A stretch of 56,725 bases of DNA from Thermoproteota archaeon (GTDB lineage Archaea; Thermoproteota; Nitrososphaeria_A; Caldarchaeales; Calditenuaceae). A model generated the notes under the pieces. The model was not told where the DNA came from and ran no database searches. It worked only from the letters and a program-made list of their open reading frames with translations. The stretch covers positions 1 through 56,725 of the forward strand of contig JAUQPU010000001.1 of assembly GCA_030550235.1 (NCBI GenBank), written 5' to 3'. Made by a program: the position numbers and the translations under genes. Shown here one piece after another: positions 1-10,240 of the stretch (positions are counted from its first letter, which is position 1; each line of letters starts with the position of its first letter).

Positions 1-783
1 ATCTTTGAGCCCCTCATAAATGGCGTCCGGCTGGGTGGTCTTCAATCTTCAGCTATAGGTTACTTTCCGAGGCTACAAATGCCTTCTCTAAATCACCCAT
101 TGGGAACTGATCATTTTGGTCGGGATGTCTTTGCGATGTTGATCACTGGGATAAAGAACTCGCTAATTGTTGGGTTTTTAGTCGGCTTTGTTGCCATATC
201 GGTTGCACTCGTTGTTTCGCTTTTTGCTGCCTATAAAGGCGGCGCGATCGATAATTTACTTAACTCTTTCACCAATGTGATATTGATTTTGCCTTCTTGG
301 GCAATAGCTGCAGCAGCTGTTGCGTATATTCAACGGCTAGACTTGACACTTGTGGCATTGATCATCGCTAGTTTCGCATGGGCAGGGCCTGCTAGACAGA
401 TTAGGTCACAGGTACTCAGTCTTAAATCTAGGCCCTATATAGACTTGGCTAAGATGGTTGGAGAGAGGGACTCACAAATCATATTTTTTGAAATTCTTCC
501 TAATATTCTTCCATACATCATTGTTGGGTTTTCCTATGCCGTTATTGGGGGAATTTTGGCAGAGACGGGCTTGCGGCTAATTGGACTGGGGGCCGCGGAA
601 ATAATGACGCTAGGTCTACTAGTACACATCTTCATGACTAGTGGGCTAATAATTCAAGGTTATTATCACTTCATCATCGGTCCGGTAATCTCCCTTATAT
701 TGATATTTATATCATTGAACCTCATAAATATCGGGCTCGACGAGTTGTTTAACCCCCGACTTAAAAAGGTCACTGGAGAGTAA
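1..783 (+). CDS. ABC transporter permease, DppC/OppC type (5' truncated)
   Basis: Inner permease subunit of a peptide/oligosaccharide ABC importer, an integral membrane protein. The frame is open from base 1, so the gene begins left of the window; the Met at 79 is internal. The visible part holds the DppC-type segment HPLGTDHFGRDVF, at least five hydrophobic helices, and the cytoplasmic EAA-like loop (around A-K-M-V-G-E-R-D) that touches the ATPase. It stops 33 bases before the convergent glycosidase. No other transporter subunit is visible to its right, so its partners must lie left of the window or elsewhere. Base composition is AT-richer than most of the window. Confidence 0.88.
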   Translation: MFEPLINGVRLGGLQSSAIGYFPRLQMPSLNHPLGTDHFGRDVFAMLITGIKNSLIVGFLVGFVAISVALVVSLFAAYKGGAIDNLLNSFTNVILILPSWAIAAAAVAYIQRLDLTLVALIIASFAWAGPARQIRSQVLSLKSRPYIDLAKMVGERDSQIIFFEILPNILPYIIVGFSYAVIGGILAETGLRLIGLGAAEIMTLGLLVHIFMTSGLIIQGYYHFIIGPVISLILIFISLNLINIGLDELFNPRLKKVTGE

Positions 784-816
784 GATCTATAACAGAGCCA
801 TCCTTTTCACTCCACT

Positions 817-2808
817 CTAAGTTAAAAAATCGAGGGCGAGTGTTGACCAGCCGAAATCAGGCACTCCTAATGGCTCCCCATTCTGGCTATCATAGTTTTC
901 ACTACATGATGGGCCCTCATTCATAATATCAATCACTCTCTGTGCAAGCATTCTAGCCTCATTGTCAAAACCATATTTTTTTAGACCATGGTAAGTGAAC
1001 CAAATTATATTTAACCAAGACCTTCCTCTCCAATACCCTCTAGGATCGTATCTTGGGTCGTCCGCACTTACTGTAGGTAGGGGGAATGTGGTCCAGAACT
1101 CGTGAGAATTGAACAAGTGTTTGACTAGTTTTTGAGCTTTCTGTTGTGTTGTTACTTCGGCATAGAGTGTGAGAAATGCTGCGGGAGTCTTGACACCAAT
1201 AATTTTATGCTCTTCTTCATATATATCGTAGTAAAAGCCTTTTTCTTCATCCCACATAAGCTCATTTATTCCCCTTGCCGTTCTTTCAGCTAGTTTCTGA
1301 TACTCCTCCGACTCATTGTTGTGTCCTAATTTTTCCGCCAAATTGGATAGGATTTTTCTCTGCAGGTAAATGAGACAGTTTAGATCTATTGCTTCTACCG
1401 GTGCCATCCTTACTTGGCTGTAAGCCATTTTATACTTTTCGGGGTTGTCGTCGAATAGTAGTTTCGGCTCGTCCCATCTTACAGAGTCGTCCCACCCAGA
1501 TTCTAGATAGTCTACGTAACACATTAACTGGTCTCCATCTTTATCTCTTTGACTTCTGAACCATTTATCATATCTGTCTAATGATTCATAGGCTATTTCA
1601 GCAAACTTTCTGTCTTCTTCCATTTGTAACACTCTGGCAACTGCTAATGCAAGCACTGGCGGCTGTGTCGTCCATGGTGTATAATCGTCAACATTCCAAA
1701 AGAGCTTACAGAACTCTTTGGATAGAAATATCTCGTGGGGGATTCGACCGTCTTTTTTCTGAGCATAAAAAAGGTTCAGGATCTCTTGCTTAGCCATCTC
1801 TAAGCTATACTTTGATAATACAATAGCATGGAACGCTGAGTCCCAAAGCCACTGGTGTCTTAAACCGAATTTGCTAGGCATGACGAAGGGGTTTTTGAGA
1901 ATTGGGTGATTCTCTACGCGCGCTCGGTTGGATAGTATGACGTACCACATATATTTTGAGATTGACTCAAACTCCTTCTTGACCTGATTTTTCTTTGTAG
2001 CGTTGATCAGCATTTCACACAACTCCCTCCTCTTCATCCTCTCTATTGTTTCTGGACTAGCTATTGCTTTGTCAGCGTTTATATTGCTCACTTCGACTGA
2101 TGATTGATGCCCAGCGACGGTCAAAATGAATTCTTCACTAGGCGCAAGTGAAGTGTCTATCTCAAAGTTTGAATATGCCTGCTCAATCTGCTTTATGGCG
2201 ATTTTATTGTTAGACTTTATCGTTATGTATGGGCCGTTATTAGAATAAAAGCCAACTAATTCACCATCATGATATCTAAAATTTGAGCCCGCTATCTCGG
2301 CAATTTTGTTCCGTGACTCGGGTAAGAACCAGCTGAAGACTTGCATCATTCCGTTAATCTTAAATTTTTTCTCAAAATCTGACGTATTACGGATTTTATA
2401 TACGAGTGTGTCGCCATAAGCGAATAGTTTCTCCTCGAAAACCGCTTCCTCTATTGATATAGTTCTGTATGCGACACCATCTATCCATACATTTTTTATA
2501 ATTTTTATTTCTTGATCAGGAATTATCAGGAACGGCTCAGCTTCAAAGTATTCACCATATGTAAAAAATCCCACCCCCTTGTCCGCCAGCTTCGCGGCTA
2601 TGAGGTTTCCTACAACTTCCCCTTTCCCCTCAACATAGAGGCAAGCCTTACCCTCTCCCCCTCTGCTTAGACCCATGTCCGATATATCCATTGTATTAGT
2701 AGTGTAATATGGTTTTCCTTGACTGAAAAATGATAAGACACCATATAACGCAGTTGTCGCAGCCGTTGCTAATAAGGCGGGTAGGATAGCTCTTCTGCTG
2801 ATCTTCAT
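817..2808 (-). CDS. GH63-like (alpha/alpha)6-barrel glycosidase, Tat-type signal peptide
   Basis: Probable exported glycoside hydrolase of the GH63/mannosylglycerate hydrolase group, 663 aa. Residues 1-30 carry S-R-R-A-I-L followed by a hydrophobic stretch, a twin-arginine-like signal; a Tat locus lies at 32-34 kb. An N-terminal beta-rich domain (about 40-260) precedes an alpha/alpha-toroid. Family landmarks are WLWDSAFHA near 320 (candidate acid Asp), GYWRGRSWLNI, and the C-terminal ENYDS...FGWSTLAL region. The ATG sits about 28 nt after an AATATTAATA box at 2831-2840, fitting a leaderless mRNA. It is convergent with the ABC permease, suggesting import of released sugars. The exact substrate (alpha-glucosides, mannosylglycerate, trehalose) cannot be read from the sequence. 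Codon use is AT-rich. Confidence 0.8.
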   Translation of the reverse strand: MKISRRAILPALLATAATTALYGVLSFFSQGKPYYTTNTMDISDMGLSRGGEGKACLYVEGKGEVVGNLIAAKLADKGVGFFTYGEYFEAEPFLIIPDQEIKIIKNVWIDGVAYRTISIEEAVFEEKLFAYGDTLVYKIRNTSDFEKKFKINGMMQVFSWFLPESRNKIAEIAGSNFRYHDGELVGFYSNNGPYITIKSNNKIAIKQIEQAYSNFEIDTSLAPSEEFILTVAGHQSSVEVSNINADKAIASPETIERMKRRELCEMLINATKKNQVKKEFESISKYMWYVILSNRARVENHPILKNPFVMPSKFGLRHQWLWDSAFHAIVLSKYSLEMAKQEILNLFYAQKKDGRIPHEIFLSKEFCKLFWNVDDYTPWTTQPPVLALAVARVLQMEEDRKFAEIAYESLDRYDKWFRSQRDKDGDQLMCYVDYLESGWDDSVRWDEPKLLFDDNPEKYKMAYSQVRMAPVEAIDLNCLIYLQRKILSNLAEKLGHNNESEEYQKLAERTARGINELMWDEEKGFYYDIYEEEHKIIGVKTPAAFLTLYAEVTTQQKAQKLVKHLFNSHEFWTTFPLPTVSADDPRYDPRGYWRGRSWLNIIWFTYHGLKKYGFDNEARMLAQRVIDIMNEGPSCSENYDSQNGEPLGVPDFGWSTLALDFLT

Positions 2809-2830
2809 TCTGTATAAAGTGGCGGAACCA

Positions 2831-2840
2831 TATTAATATT
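2831..2840 (-). promoter_or_regulatory. TATA box of the GH63-like gene
   Basis: On the minus strand the box reads AATATTAATA, about 23-32 nt before the ATG at 2808. The spacing predicts transcription starting at or next to the start codon. The box is inferred from position and composition only. Confidence 0.5.
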
Positions 2841-2996
2841 TTTTTGAGATATTCAATACGTATGGCTGGTCTTATTGAAAGAAGCGTCTAGCCTTGATCC
2901 CAATGCACAATCCATAAGGTGTGTGGATGGGCTTAAAGAACAACACATCGGCCAGGTCTAAGCTTCCATAGTATGTGTTTGAGAAATGTGGGGGTG

Positions 2997-3020
2997 ATGT
3001 GTGGGCCGCTTCCGTGCCTT
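2997..3020 (-). other. 3' arm of the 16S rRNA processing stem
   Basis: This stretch just beyond the 16S 3' end is nearly the reverse complement of 4541-4563 beyond the 5' end. The shared core is GTGGGC-(C/T)-GCTTCCGTGC plus TTA, with one G-U exchange and one bulged base. Such flanking stems hold pre-16S for excision in archaea, commonly by the bulge-helix-bulge endonuclease. The pairing is seen directly; the cleavage sites are not resolved. Confidence 0.75.
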
Positions 3021-3022
3021 AT

Positions 3023-4515
<1,493 letters not shown>

Positions 4516-4540
4516 CCGGCCTTATTTTATTGGCGGGAGT

Positions 4541-4563
4541 AAGCACGGAAGCAGCCCACATTG
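4541..4563 (-). other. 5' arm of the 16S rRNA processing stem
   Basis: Partner of 2997-3020: reads AATGTGGGCTGCTTCCGTGC on the transcribed strand and pairs with the sequence downstream of 16S. It lies about 26 nt before the mature 16S 5' end. Confidence 0.75.
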
Positions 4564-4594
4564 GACCTGAGGATCATTTAAACTCCCTCAGGTC
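4564..4594 (-). other. 9-bp hairpin in the pre-16S leader
   Basis: Perfect inverted repeat with arms GACCTGAGG-type at 4564-4572 and 4586-4594 and a 13-base AT-rich loop. It sits directly outside the processing stem. It could be a leader fold that guides processing or antitermination; the function is not known. Confidence 0.6.
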
Positions 4595-4711
4595 TTCACC
4601 CCACTATAGCCAGAGCCGGATATCACCGCCTCATTGCTGAGGTGTCATACACCTGCCTTGGCGGTGACGCCGCCTATGAGCCCTGGCCCACTGATATTTC
4701 GCTATAGGCTG

Positions 4712-4719
4712 CTTATAAG
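4712..4719 (-). promoter_or_regulatory. TATA/BRE promoter of the 16S rRNA gene
   Basis: On the minus strand the sequence reads CAAAAACTTATAAGC: a purine-rich BRE followed by the box CTTATAAG. Initiation is expected about 25 bases on, near 4690, giving a leader of roughly 175 nt containing the hairpins described. It is back to back with the epimerase promoter. Confidence 0.7.
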
Positions 4720-4742
4720 TTTTTGCGACAAGCGTAGCAGAC

Positions 4743-4754
4743 GTATAATTATAC
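4743..4754 (+). promoter_or_regulatory. Palindromic TATA box of the sugar epimerase gene
   Basis: GTATAATTATAC is a perfect 12-bp palindrome centred about 22 nt before the ATG at 4771. That places the start site at or near the start codon (leaderless). Being symmetric, it could also fire toward the rRNA leader. Confidence 0.5.
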
Positions 4755-4770
4755 CTGCTATCCTGGCAGA

Positions 4771-5688
4771 ATGTGTTGGTTGATACTTGTTGTAGGTGGC
4801 CTTGGCTACATTGGTAGGCGTGTCGTTGAGTCTCTGGTCTCACGAGGGGAGGAGGTTAGAGTCTTGGATAAGGCGCGTCGAGACGATCTACATCTCCAAG
4901 GACCTGAGATTGTTAGGGGCGATGCCACAGAGTTCTCTATGGTCATGGAGGCTATGCGTGGAGTAGAGCGGGTGGTTAACTTGGCCGCCCACGTCGATGT
5001 CAACGAGTCCATCTCACATCCTCAGAGATACCTCCAGAACAACATCACAATACATCTAAACTTACTTGAGGCGGCGAGGCGGCTGGGGGTGGAGAAGGTT
5101 GTGCTGGCCTCCAGTGCCGCTGTCTATGGCGACGCGCCTCCGCCGCTGAGAGAGGAGGCTGAGGCTAAGCCAACAAGCCCCTATGGGCTCAGCAAACTAT
5201 GCTGCGAACAACTTTCAATGGCCTATCACAGAAGCTTTGGAACAGACGCGACAATTCTACGCTATTTCAACGTGCTGGGTGAGGGTGGTAGAAATGTCTT
5301 GAAGATTTTCGTAGAAAACGCGCTGAATGACAAGCCGATAATAGTCAAGGGCCGCTGGGTGCGTGGTGAATTCTTTCCAGCCTCAAGAGACTTTATCTAT
5401 GTGGACGACGTGGCAGGTGCGACGTTAAGAGCCCTCGCCCTCGAGCCCGGCCTATACACGCTGAATATCGGATGTGGCAGGCCTGTGGATGTGAGGAGCT
5501 TGGCGGAACTGGTGCTTAGGGAGACAGGGACTGAGGTGGATATCCTCTTGGATGAGATTGGGCCCCACGAGCCCTTGTCCAGCTGGTCTGACAACACCCA
5601 GGCCCGTCAAATACTTGGATGGACTCCAGAGACGAGTCTAGAGACGATAGTGAGGAGATACGTGGAGTGGTATAGAAGGAAAAAATAG
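4771..5688 (+). CDS. NAD-dependent sugar-nucleotide epimerase/dehydratase (GalE-like)
   Basis: Extended short-chain dehydrogenase of 305 aa acting on nucleotide sugars, probably UDP-glucose 4-epimerase or a related epimerase. The Rossmann motif GGLGYIG opens the protein (about residues 9-15); D near 36 (VLDKA) would select NAD. The catalytic set is Ser (LASSAAVYGD), Tyr and Lys (SPYGLSK). The RDFIYVDDV motif near 210 is typical of the family. The start is the first in-frame ATG and has a well-placed TATA box. It stands alone, divergent from the 16S gene. A GalT-like gene lies at 42.6 kb, so a scattered Leloir-type route is possible. Substrate specificity is not readable. Confidence 0.9.
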   Translation: MCWLILVVGGLGYIGRRVVESLVSRGEEVRVLDKARRDDLHLQGPEIVRGDATEFSMVMEAMRGVERVVNLAAHVDVNESISHPQRYLQNNITIHLNLLEAARRLGVEKVVLASSAAVYGDAPPPLREEAEAKPTSPYGLSKLCCEQLSMAYHRSFGTDATILRYFNVLGEGGRNVLKIFVENALNDKPIIVKGRWVRGEFFPASRDFIYVDDVAGATLRALALEPGLYTLNIGCGRPVDVRSLAELVLRETGTEVDILLDEIGPHEPLSSWSDNTQARQILGWTPETSLETIVRRYVEWYRRKK

Positions 5689-5725
5689 GGTTGAGTGTAG
5701 TGTATCTTCGGCCCCCTTAGCTACT

Positions 5726-6340
5726 CTATGCTAAGTCCATGACTGGGTCGAGGGATGGCGGCAGCCTCCTCTCCACCTTCAACACCGAGCCGATCACGGG
5801 CTTCAGCTGGATAGTGAAGACCTCCGTTGGCTGGAGATACTGCATTGCATTGATCCCGACAGTTATCGACCACAGCTCTCCAAACTCTATCAGGAGGTCT
5901 CCATCACCGACTATCTCTTTTACGATGACGCCAGGGCTGCTGAACGAGATCACAGGTGCAGTGGCGTTACTTGTGTATACGTTCTCAATGCTTGTTCGGG
6001 AGTCGTGGTAGGTTACGACCAGGGAGCCGACCCTCAAGTCTATGGGCCTCTTACCGACAGCCACCTTGAAGAAGACTGTAACGTTGGCGACGGCTCTGGA
6101 ACCGCCATTAAGGTCGCTTCTAGCTATTACAGAGCCTACCGTCTCTATTGCCGATGTCGCCTCGTCAATACCTGCTTGGACCACTTCCCCGCTCTTCTGC
6201 GTCGTGAAGAGTCCTAGGTTTAGAACAGCGAATGAGAAGGCGGCGGCCACGATGACAAAGCTAATCAGTATTATCGCTGTTTCTAGGCCTGTTAGCGCTG
6301 CTTTGCGTCTTGTATTTGTTTTGTGTATTATTTTTGTCAT
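5726..6340 (-). CDS. Archaellin (archaeal flagellin) with class III signal peptide
   Basis: Filament subunit of the archaellum, 204 aa. The N terminus is basic (T-R-R-K-A) and is followed by ALTGLETAIILISF, matching the archaellin signal cut by the prepilin peptidase just after RRKA and the hydrophobic helix that packs the filament core. The rest is a beta-rich outer domain with several Asn-X-Ser/Thr sites. A TATA-like ATATATAT run near 6370 precedes the ATG by about 30 nt. No arlC-J gene is nearby, so it is an orphan relative to the motor operon. It could instead be an archaellin-like pilin, but the motif fits archaellin best. Confidence 0.85.
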   Translation of the reverse strand: MTKIIHKTNTRRKAALTGLETAIILISFVIVAAAFSFAVLNLGLFTTQKSGEVVQAGIDEATSAIETVGSVIARSDLNGGSRAVANVTVFFKVAVGKRPIDLRVGSLVVTYHDSRTSIENVYTSNATAPVISFSSPGVIVKEIVGDGDLLIEFGELWSITVGINAMQYLQPTEVFTIQLKPVIGSVLKVERRLPPSLDPVMDLA

Positions 6341-6440
6341 GCTGCAGTCTATAGTGTATTGTAAGCGATATATATATTTGATGCTATTGTTGGATAAAAA
6401 CTTAAATACTATACCCTAAAACACCAATGCAAAATGCATA

Positions 6441-6836
6441 CTACTCTTTACGTACTTGACTTATCATCTTTCTATTTAATACCACCCAGTATTCGATGGT
6501 AGCCCCTGGCTCAAGTCTGGACTTGAGGTCTTCGTCGGTTGGGAGTGGTATCTCGACGATTTCAAGCGTATCCTTGTCCATAACCGATACCTCATCGCCT
6601 ACAGATACAATCTGCCCTGAACGCTTCTCTATTATGGGGACCTCGATCCTCTGGTCAGAAGGGCCAACTATGTTTCGCTTGACCCCGTCGAATATGCCTA
6701 TGGCCACGACCCTGACCTTCGCTGAGCCGTGCTTCCCAGTCTTAGACTTCTCAACCTCCACCACGCGGCATGGCTCGCCGTCTATCACTATGTTGCTTCC
6801 CTCCTTTATCGAGCCGAGTTCTGCAGGTCTACTCAA
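6441..6836 (-). CDS. eif5a: Translation initiation factor aIF5A
   Basis: Ribosome-binding factor that relieves stalling, 131 aa, the usual archaeal length. The hypusine loop K-T-G-K-H-G-S-A-K is intact at about residues 31-39; the Lys between Gly and His is the one modified by deoxyhypusine synthase. An SH3-like N-terminal domain and an OB-fold C-terminal domain follow the family order. The start is TTG (TTGAGTAGACCT), with an AT-rich element about 30 nt upstream suggesting a leaderless mRNA. It is divergent from trpE. Confidence 0.96.
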   Translation of the reverse strand: MSRPAELGSIKEGSNIVIDGEPCRVVEVEKSKTGKHGSAKVRVVAIGIFDGVKRNIVGPSDQRIEVPIIEKRSGQIVSVGDEVSVMDKDTLEIVEIPLPTDEDLKSRLEPGATIEYWVVLNRKMISQVRKE

Positions 6837-6934
6837 ATTTGACCCCAGCTAAGAAAGTGCTCTAAACTACTATTTTAGCACTGTCTACGCAGGGTTCTCG
6901 TTTCTCCATGTGAATCATGGGGGCTTGGCTAAGG

Positions 6935-6942
6935 ATTATATA
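6935..6942 (+). promoter_or_regulatory. TATA box of the trpE-trpG genes
   Basis: ATTATATA within GGATTATATAGG; expected initiation near 6962. That leaves a leader of about 55 nt if translation starts at 7018. Confidence 0.5.
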
Positions 6943-7017
6943 GGTGGCTGGGCTGTTTTTTGCGAGGTTTGAGAGGCGGTTTAGTTTGGCCTAGCTGAGG
7001 CAATAGGCCGGCGCAGT

Positions 7018-8370
7018 ATTGAGGTTAAGAGAATTGAAGGCGGTCGGAAGCCTTTTGACGTCTTCAAAGTCCTCTCGGACTACTATGATAGGGTCTATCT
7101 TCTTGAATCTGTCTCGGGTCCGAGGAAGCTGGCTGAGTTCTCCTTTATAGGATGGGGGCCAGTCGCCACCCTGGTCGTCAGCGAGGGAGATGTAACGATC
7201 TATGACAGGATTGAGGGTGAGAGCTTGAGGATGGAGGCTGGGAATCCGATGCGTCTTCTAGGCGAATTGGTCCTCAACTCCAAGAGAAGGGAGAATAGAC
7301 TCAGATTTCTAGGCGGTGCTGTTGGATACATCTCATTTGAGGCGGTGAAGTATTGGGAGGATATTCGGTTTAGAGAGAAGGAGAAGCATGACTTTCCGGA
7401 TATGGAGTTCGACGTCTACGATCGTGGCCTCGTGTTTGATCATAGGATGAATGAAGCTTACATCTATGGACCGGAGCCTGATCGTGAGTGGGGAGAGATT
7501 GTAAAGTTGTTGAGGGATGCGGACGATGATGAGAAGCCACTCAGAGCTACTAGTGTCAAGTCCAACATCTCTAAGCCGGATTTCGAGGAGATGGTGTTGA
7601 GGGCGAAGGAGTATATCGCGGCTGGCGATGTCCTGCAGGTTGTCCCCTCGCGGAGGATTGATCTTGAAATTTCCGGGAGCTATCTTGGGTATTATAGAAG
7701 GCTTAGGCAGGTCAACCCCTCGCCATACATGTACGTGTTCAAGCTGGATGGCCGGTGGATTGTAGGTACTAGTCCTGAGATGCTTGTGAGGGTTGAGGGT
7801 TCCAGGGTTGAGACCTTTCCAATTGCTGGGACTAGGCCGATGACTGGACGGGCTGAGGAGGATGACAGGCTGATGGAGGAGTTAAGAAGAGATGAGAAGG
7901 AGTTGGCAGAGCATGTGATGCTTGTTGACTTAGCTCGTAACGACCTAGGCAGGGTCTGCAGGTATGGGACAGTCAGGGTAGCCTCCTTGATGGAGATACA
8001 CAGATACAGCCACGTCCAGCACCTCGTCTCGCACGTCATAGGTGAGCTTAAGCTAGACTTGAGCGTTATTGATGTCATTGAGGCCACATTCCCAGCGGGG
8101 ACCGTGACAGGAGCGCCTAAGCTAAGGGCCATGGAGATAATCGATGAGCTGGAGCCTGTTGAGCGTGGCCCCTACGCCGGATGCGTCGGATATCTCTCTT
8201 TCAACGGGAGTGCAGACTTCGCGATAACTATTCGGACACTCCTGGGCCACAGCGCTTCGAGGGCGAGTGTTCAGGTAGGCATGGGCGTTGTCGCGGATAG
8301 TAATCCAGAGGTGGAGTGGTTTGAGACGGAGCATAAGGCTGCAGCCCTCCTCTCAGCTATGGAGAGGTGA
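7018..8370 (+). CDS. trpE: Anthranilate synthase component I, probable ATT start
   Basis: Converts chorismate plus ammonia (from TrpG) to anthranilate, the first step of tryptophan synthesis; about 450 aa. The tryptophan feedback motif L-L-E-S is present near residue 29, and the chorismate-binding part has GDVLQVVPSRR, GTSPEML, PIAGTRPMTGR, DLARNDLGR and TFPAGTVTGAPK. The first in-frame ATG (7225) would delete the feedback region. The frame is open upstream to a stop at 6982 but holds no ATG, GTG or TTG. Alignment by eye with archaeal TrpE puts the start at ATT 7018 (I-E-V-K-R). trpG follows after 8 bases. Confidence 0.9.
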   Translation: MEVKRIEGGRKPFDVFKVLSDYYDRVYLLESVSGPRKLAEFSFIGWGPVATLVVSEGDVTIYDRIEGESLRMEAGNPMRLLGELVLNSKRRENRLRFLGGAVGYISFEAVKYWEDIRFREKEKHDFPDMEFDVYDRGLVFDHRMNEAYIYGPEPDREWGEIVKLLRDADDDEKPLRATSVKSNISKPDFEEMVLRAKEYIAAGDVLQVVPSRRIDLEISGSYLGYYRRLRQVNPSPYMYVFKLDGRWIVGTSPEMLVRVEGSRVETFPIAGTRPMTGRAEEDDRLMEELRRDEKELAEHVMLVDLARNDLGRVCRYGTVRVASLMEIHRYSHVQHLVSHVIGELKLDLSVIDVIEATFPAGTVTGAPKLRAMEIIDELEPVERGPYAGCVGYLSFNGSADFAITIRTLLGHSASRASVQVGMGVVADSNPEVEWFETEHKAAALLSAMER

Positions 8371-8378
8371 GGTAATAG

Positions 8379-8966
8379 ATGCTTAGGGTTCTCGTAATAG
8401 ATAACATGGACTCCTTCGTCTACAACATTGTCCAATACCTTGGGGAGATTGGGGTTTACCCCATCGTGTTCAGGAACAATAGAATCTCTCTAGAGGAGGC
8501 GTTTAAGCTTGACCCCGATGCAGTAGTTATATCGCCTGGCCCAGGGCACCCTGCAGATAAGAGGTTTTTCGGCGTCTCGGGTGATATTATCCGAGAGATG
8601 GGTAGGGAGAGGCCTGTTCTGGGTGTCTGTCTTGGTCATCAGGGGATTGTCTCCGTCTTTGGGGGGCGTGTTGAGAGGGCTTCGAGGCTGATGCATGGGA
8701 AGGTTAGCATGATTAGGCACAGTGGCTCGGGAATTTTTGAGGCTGTTAAAAACCCGCTCAGAGTGGCCCGCTATCACTCGCTTGCAGTCAAGACACCGCT
8801 CCCAGAGTTATTGGAGATCACGGCAGTGGCTCTCGACGACGGCGAGATAATGGCTCTGGAGCATAGGGCATATCCGATATATGGTGTCCAGTTCCATCCC
8901 GAGTCAATTATGACGGAGGAGGGGCATAAGATACTGGAGAACTTCATAAAGACGGCTAAGAGGTAG
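8379..8966 (+). CDS. trpG: Anthranilate synthase component II, glutamine amidotransferase
   Basis: Class I glutaminase that feeds ammonia to TrpE, 195 aa, normal length. The nucleophile Cys is in G-V-C-L-G-H-Q-G near residue 84, and the His/Glu pair is in FHPESIMTEEG near 172-180. The N-terminal IDNMDSFVYN is typical of TrpG/PabA. It follows trpE in the same operon. No other trp gene is in the window, so the pathway is split. A PabA role alongside is possible but TrpG is favoured by the partner's LLES motif. Confidence 0.95.
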   Translation: MLRVLVIDNMDSFVYNIVQYLGEIGVYPIVFRNNRISLEEAFKLDPDAVVISPGPGHPADKRFFGVSGDIIREMGRERPVLGVCLGHQGIVSVFGGRVERASRLMHGKVSMIRHSGSGIFEAVKNPLRVARYHSLAVKTPLPELLEITAVALDDGEIMALEHRAYPIYGVQFHPESIMTEEGHKILENFIKTAKR

Positions 8967-8997
8967 AATATTTAGCATTCCATCAACTTGTTTATGA

Positions 8998-10239
8998 TTG
9001 AACGGGTCAGACATGTCTATTCGTGGGTCTTGGGGAGATGAGCTCTTGGGAAGACGTATAGCCCACTGCCTAACGGGAAGTGTCTCAATCTATAGGGCGC
9101 CTGAAATCGCGCGGATCCTAATCAGGCATGGGGCCGAGGTCGTACCTGTGATGACCTCGGAAGCCTCCAAGCTTCTAAGCCCCCAGCTCATGGAGTGGGC
9201 GACTGGGAACTCTCCCATTGTAGATATTACTGGACGGGTTGAGCATGTGGAGTTGACAGAGGGTCCGAAGAGGGTGGATCTCGTCCTCGTCGCGCCAGCC
9301 AGCGCAAACACCCTAGTCAAGATGAGCCTCGGCGTCTCAGACACTCCAGTCACACTGGTCTGCTCAGCCGCCCTTGGCTCTGGTATTCCAGTAGTAGTCG
9401 CCCCAGCCATGCATGCCTCAATGACGAACAACCCCGCAGTCCAAGTGTCCCTGAAGCGTCTGGAAGAGATGGGTGTGGGTATTGTTGCCCCGCTTATAGA
9501 GGAGTCTAAAGCCAAGCTAGCTCCGGAGAGGCACATAGTCGATGAGGTTATCTATCGCCTCTACCCCAAACCCCTGAAGGGAAGACGCTTCGTCGTAAGC
9601 GCCGGTCCCACTCGTGAATACATCGACGGCGTCCGATACATCTCTAATCCAAGCAGCGGGCTAATGGGAATAGAGGTAGCTAGGAGTCTTAGGATGTACG
9701 GGGGAGAGGTAGTGCTAGCCCTCGGGCCTACTCATTTAGAGCCACCCACTGGTGTTAAAGTCAAGAGGATTACCTCAGCTGAGGAATTAGAGAAAGCAGT
9801 CCTCGAGGAGGCGTATGGTGCCGAGGCATTCTTCTCAGTAGCCGCAGTCTCCGACTATAAACCCCTCCACGGCGTTGAAAGAAAGATAGAGACGTCCACA
9901 CACCCCCGATTAACTCTGGAGCTTGTCGCGACGCCCAAGATACTTGAAGCCGTTAAAAATTCTTTGGCGGGGATCGAGATCATACCGTTTAAGGCAGTCT
10001 ATGGGTTGGAGGAAGGACTTGAGAAAATTATAGGAAGCTTCTCCCATCTTAACCCGCTGATGGTCGTGGTAAACGATGTATCCCGCAGAGACATAGGCTT
10101 TGCCTCAGCCTTTAACGAGGTAACCGTGGTTACTCGGTCAGGGAGAATCTACTCCATCCCGAAATCGAGCAAATCATCTATAGCGCGGAAAATTGTGGAG
10201 ATTTACATTGAGGAGAAGGCCCAGGCTGGGCGGGTATAG
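8998..10239 (+). CDS. coaBC: Bifunctional phosphopantothenoylcysteine decarboxylase/phosphopantothenate-cysteine ligase
   Basis: Two steps of coenzyme A synthesis in one 413-aa protein. The N-terminal flavoprotein CoaC half has AHCLTGSVS, the active His in H-V-E-L-T, LVAPASANT and APAMH. The C-terminal CoaB half begins near residue 195 with VSAGPTREYIDGVRYISNPSSG and includes FSVAAVSDY and the lysine-bearing IPFKAVYG loop. Either TTG 8998 or ATG 9013 can start it; an AATATTTAG box at about 8968 favours a leaderless TTG. It lies 31 bases after trpG and may be co-transcribed. Confidence 0.95.
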   Translation: MNGSDMSIRGSWGDELLGRRIAHCLTGSVSIYRAPEIARILIRHGAEVVPVMTSEASKLLSPQLMEWATGNSPIVDITGRVEHVELTEGPKRVDLVLVAPASANTLVKMSLGVSDTPVTLVCSAALGSGIPVVVAPAMHASMTNNPAVQVSLKRLEEMGVGIVAPLIEESKAKLAPERHIVDEVIYRLYPKPLKGRRFVVSAGPTREYIDGVRYISNPSSGLMGIEVARSLRMYGGEVVLALGPTHLEPPTGVKVKRITSAEELEKAVLEEAYGAEAFFSVAAVSDYKPLHGVERKIETSTHPRLTLELVATPKILEAVKNSLAGIEIIPFKAVYGLEEGLEKIIGSFSHLNPLMVVVNDVSRRDIGFASAFNEVTVVTRSGRIYSIPKSSKSSIARKIVEIYIEEKAQAGRV

Positions 10240-10240
10240 G

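Noticed and set aside
7225-7227. ATG 7225 as the trpE start
   Set aside because: It would remove about 69 conserved residues including the L-L-E-S feedback site.
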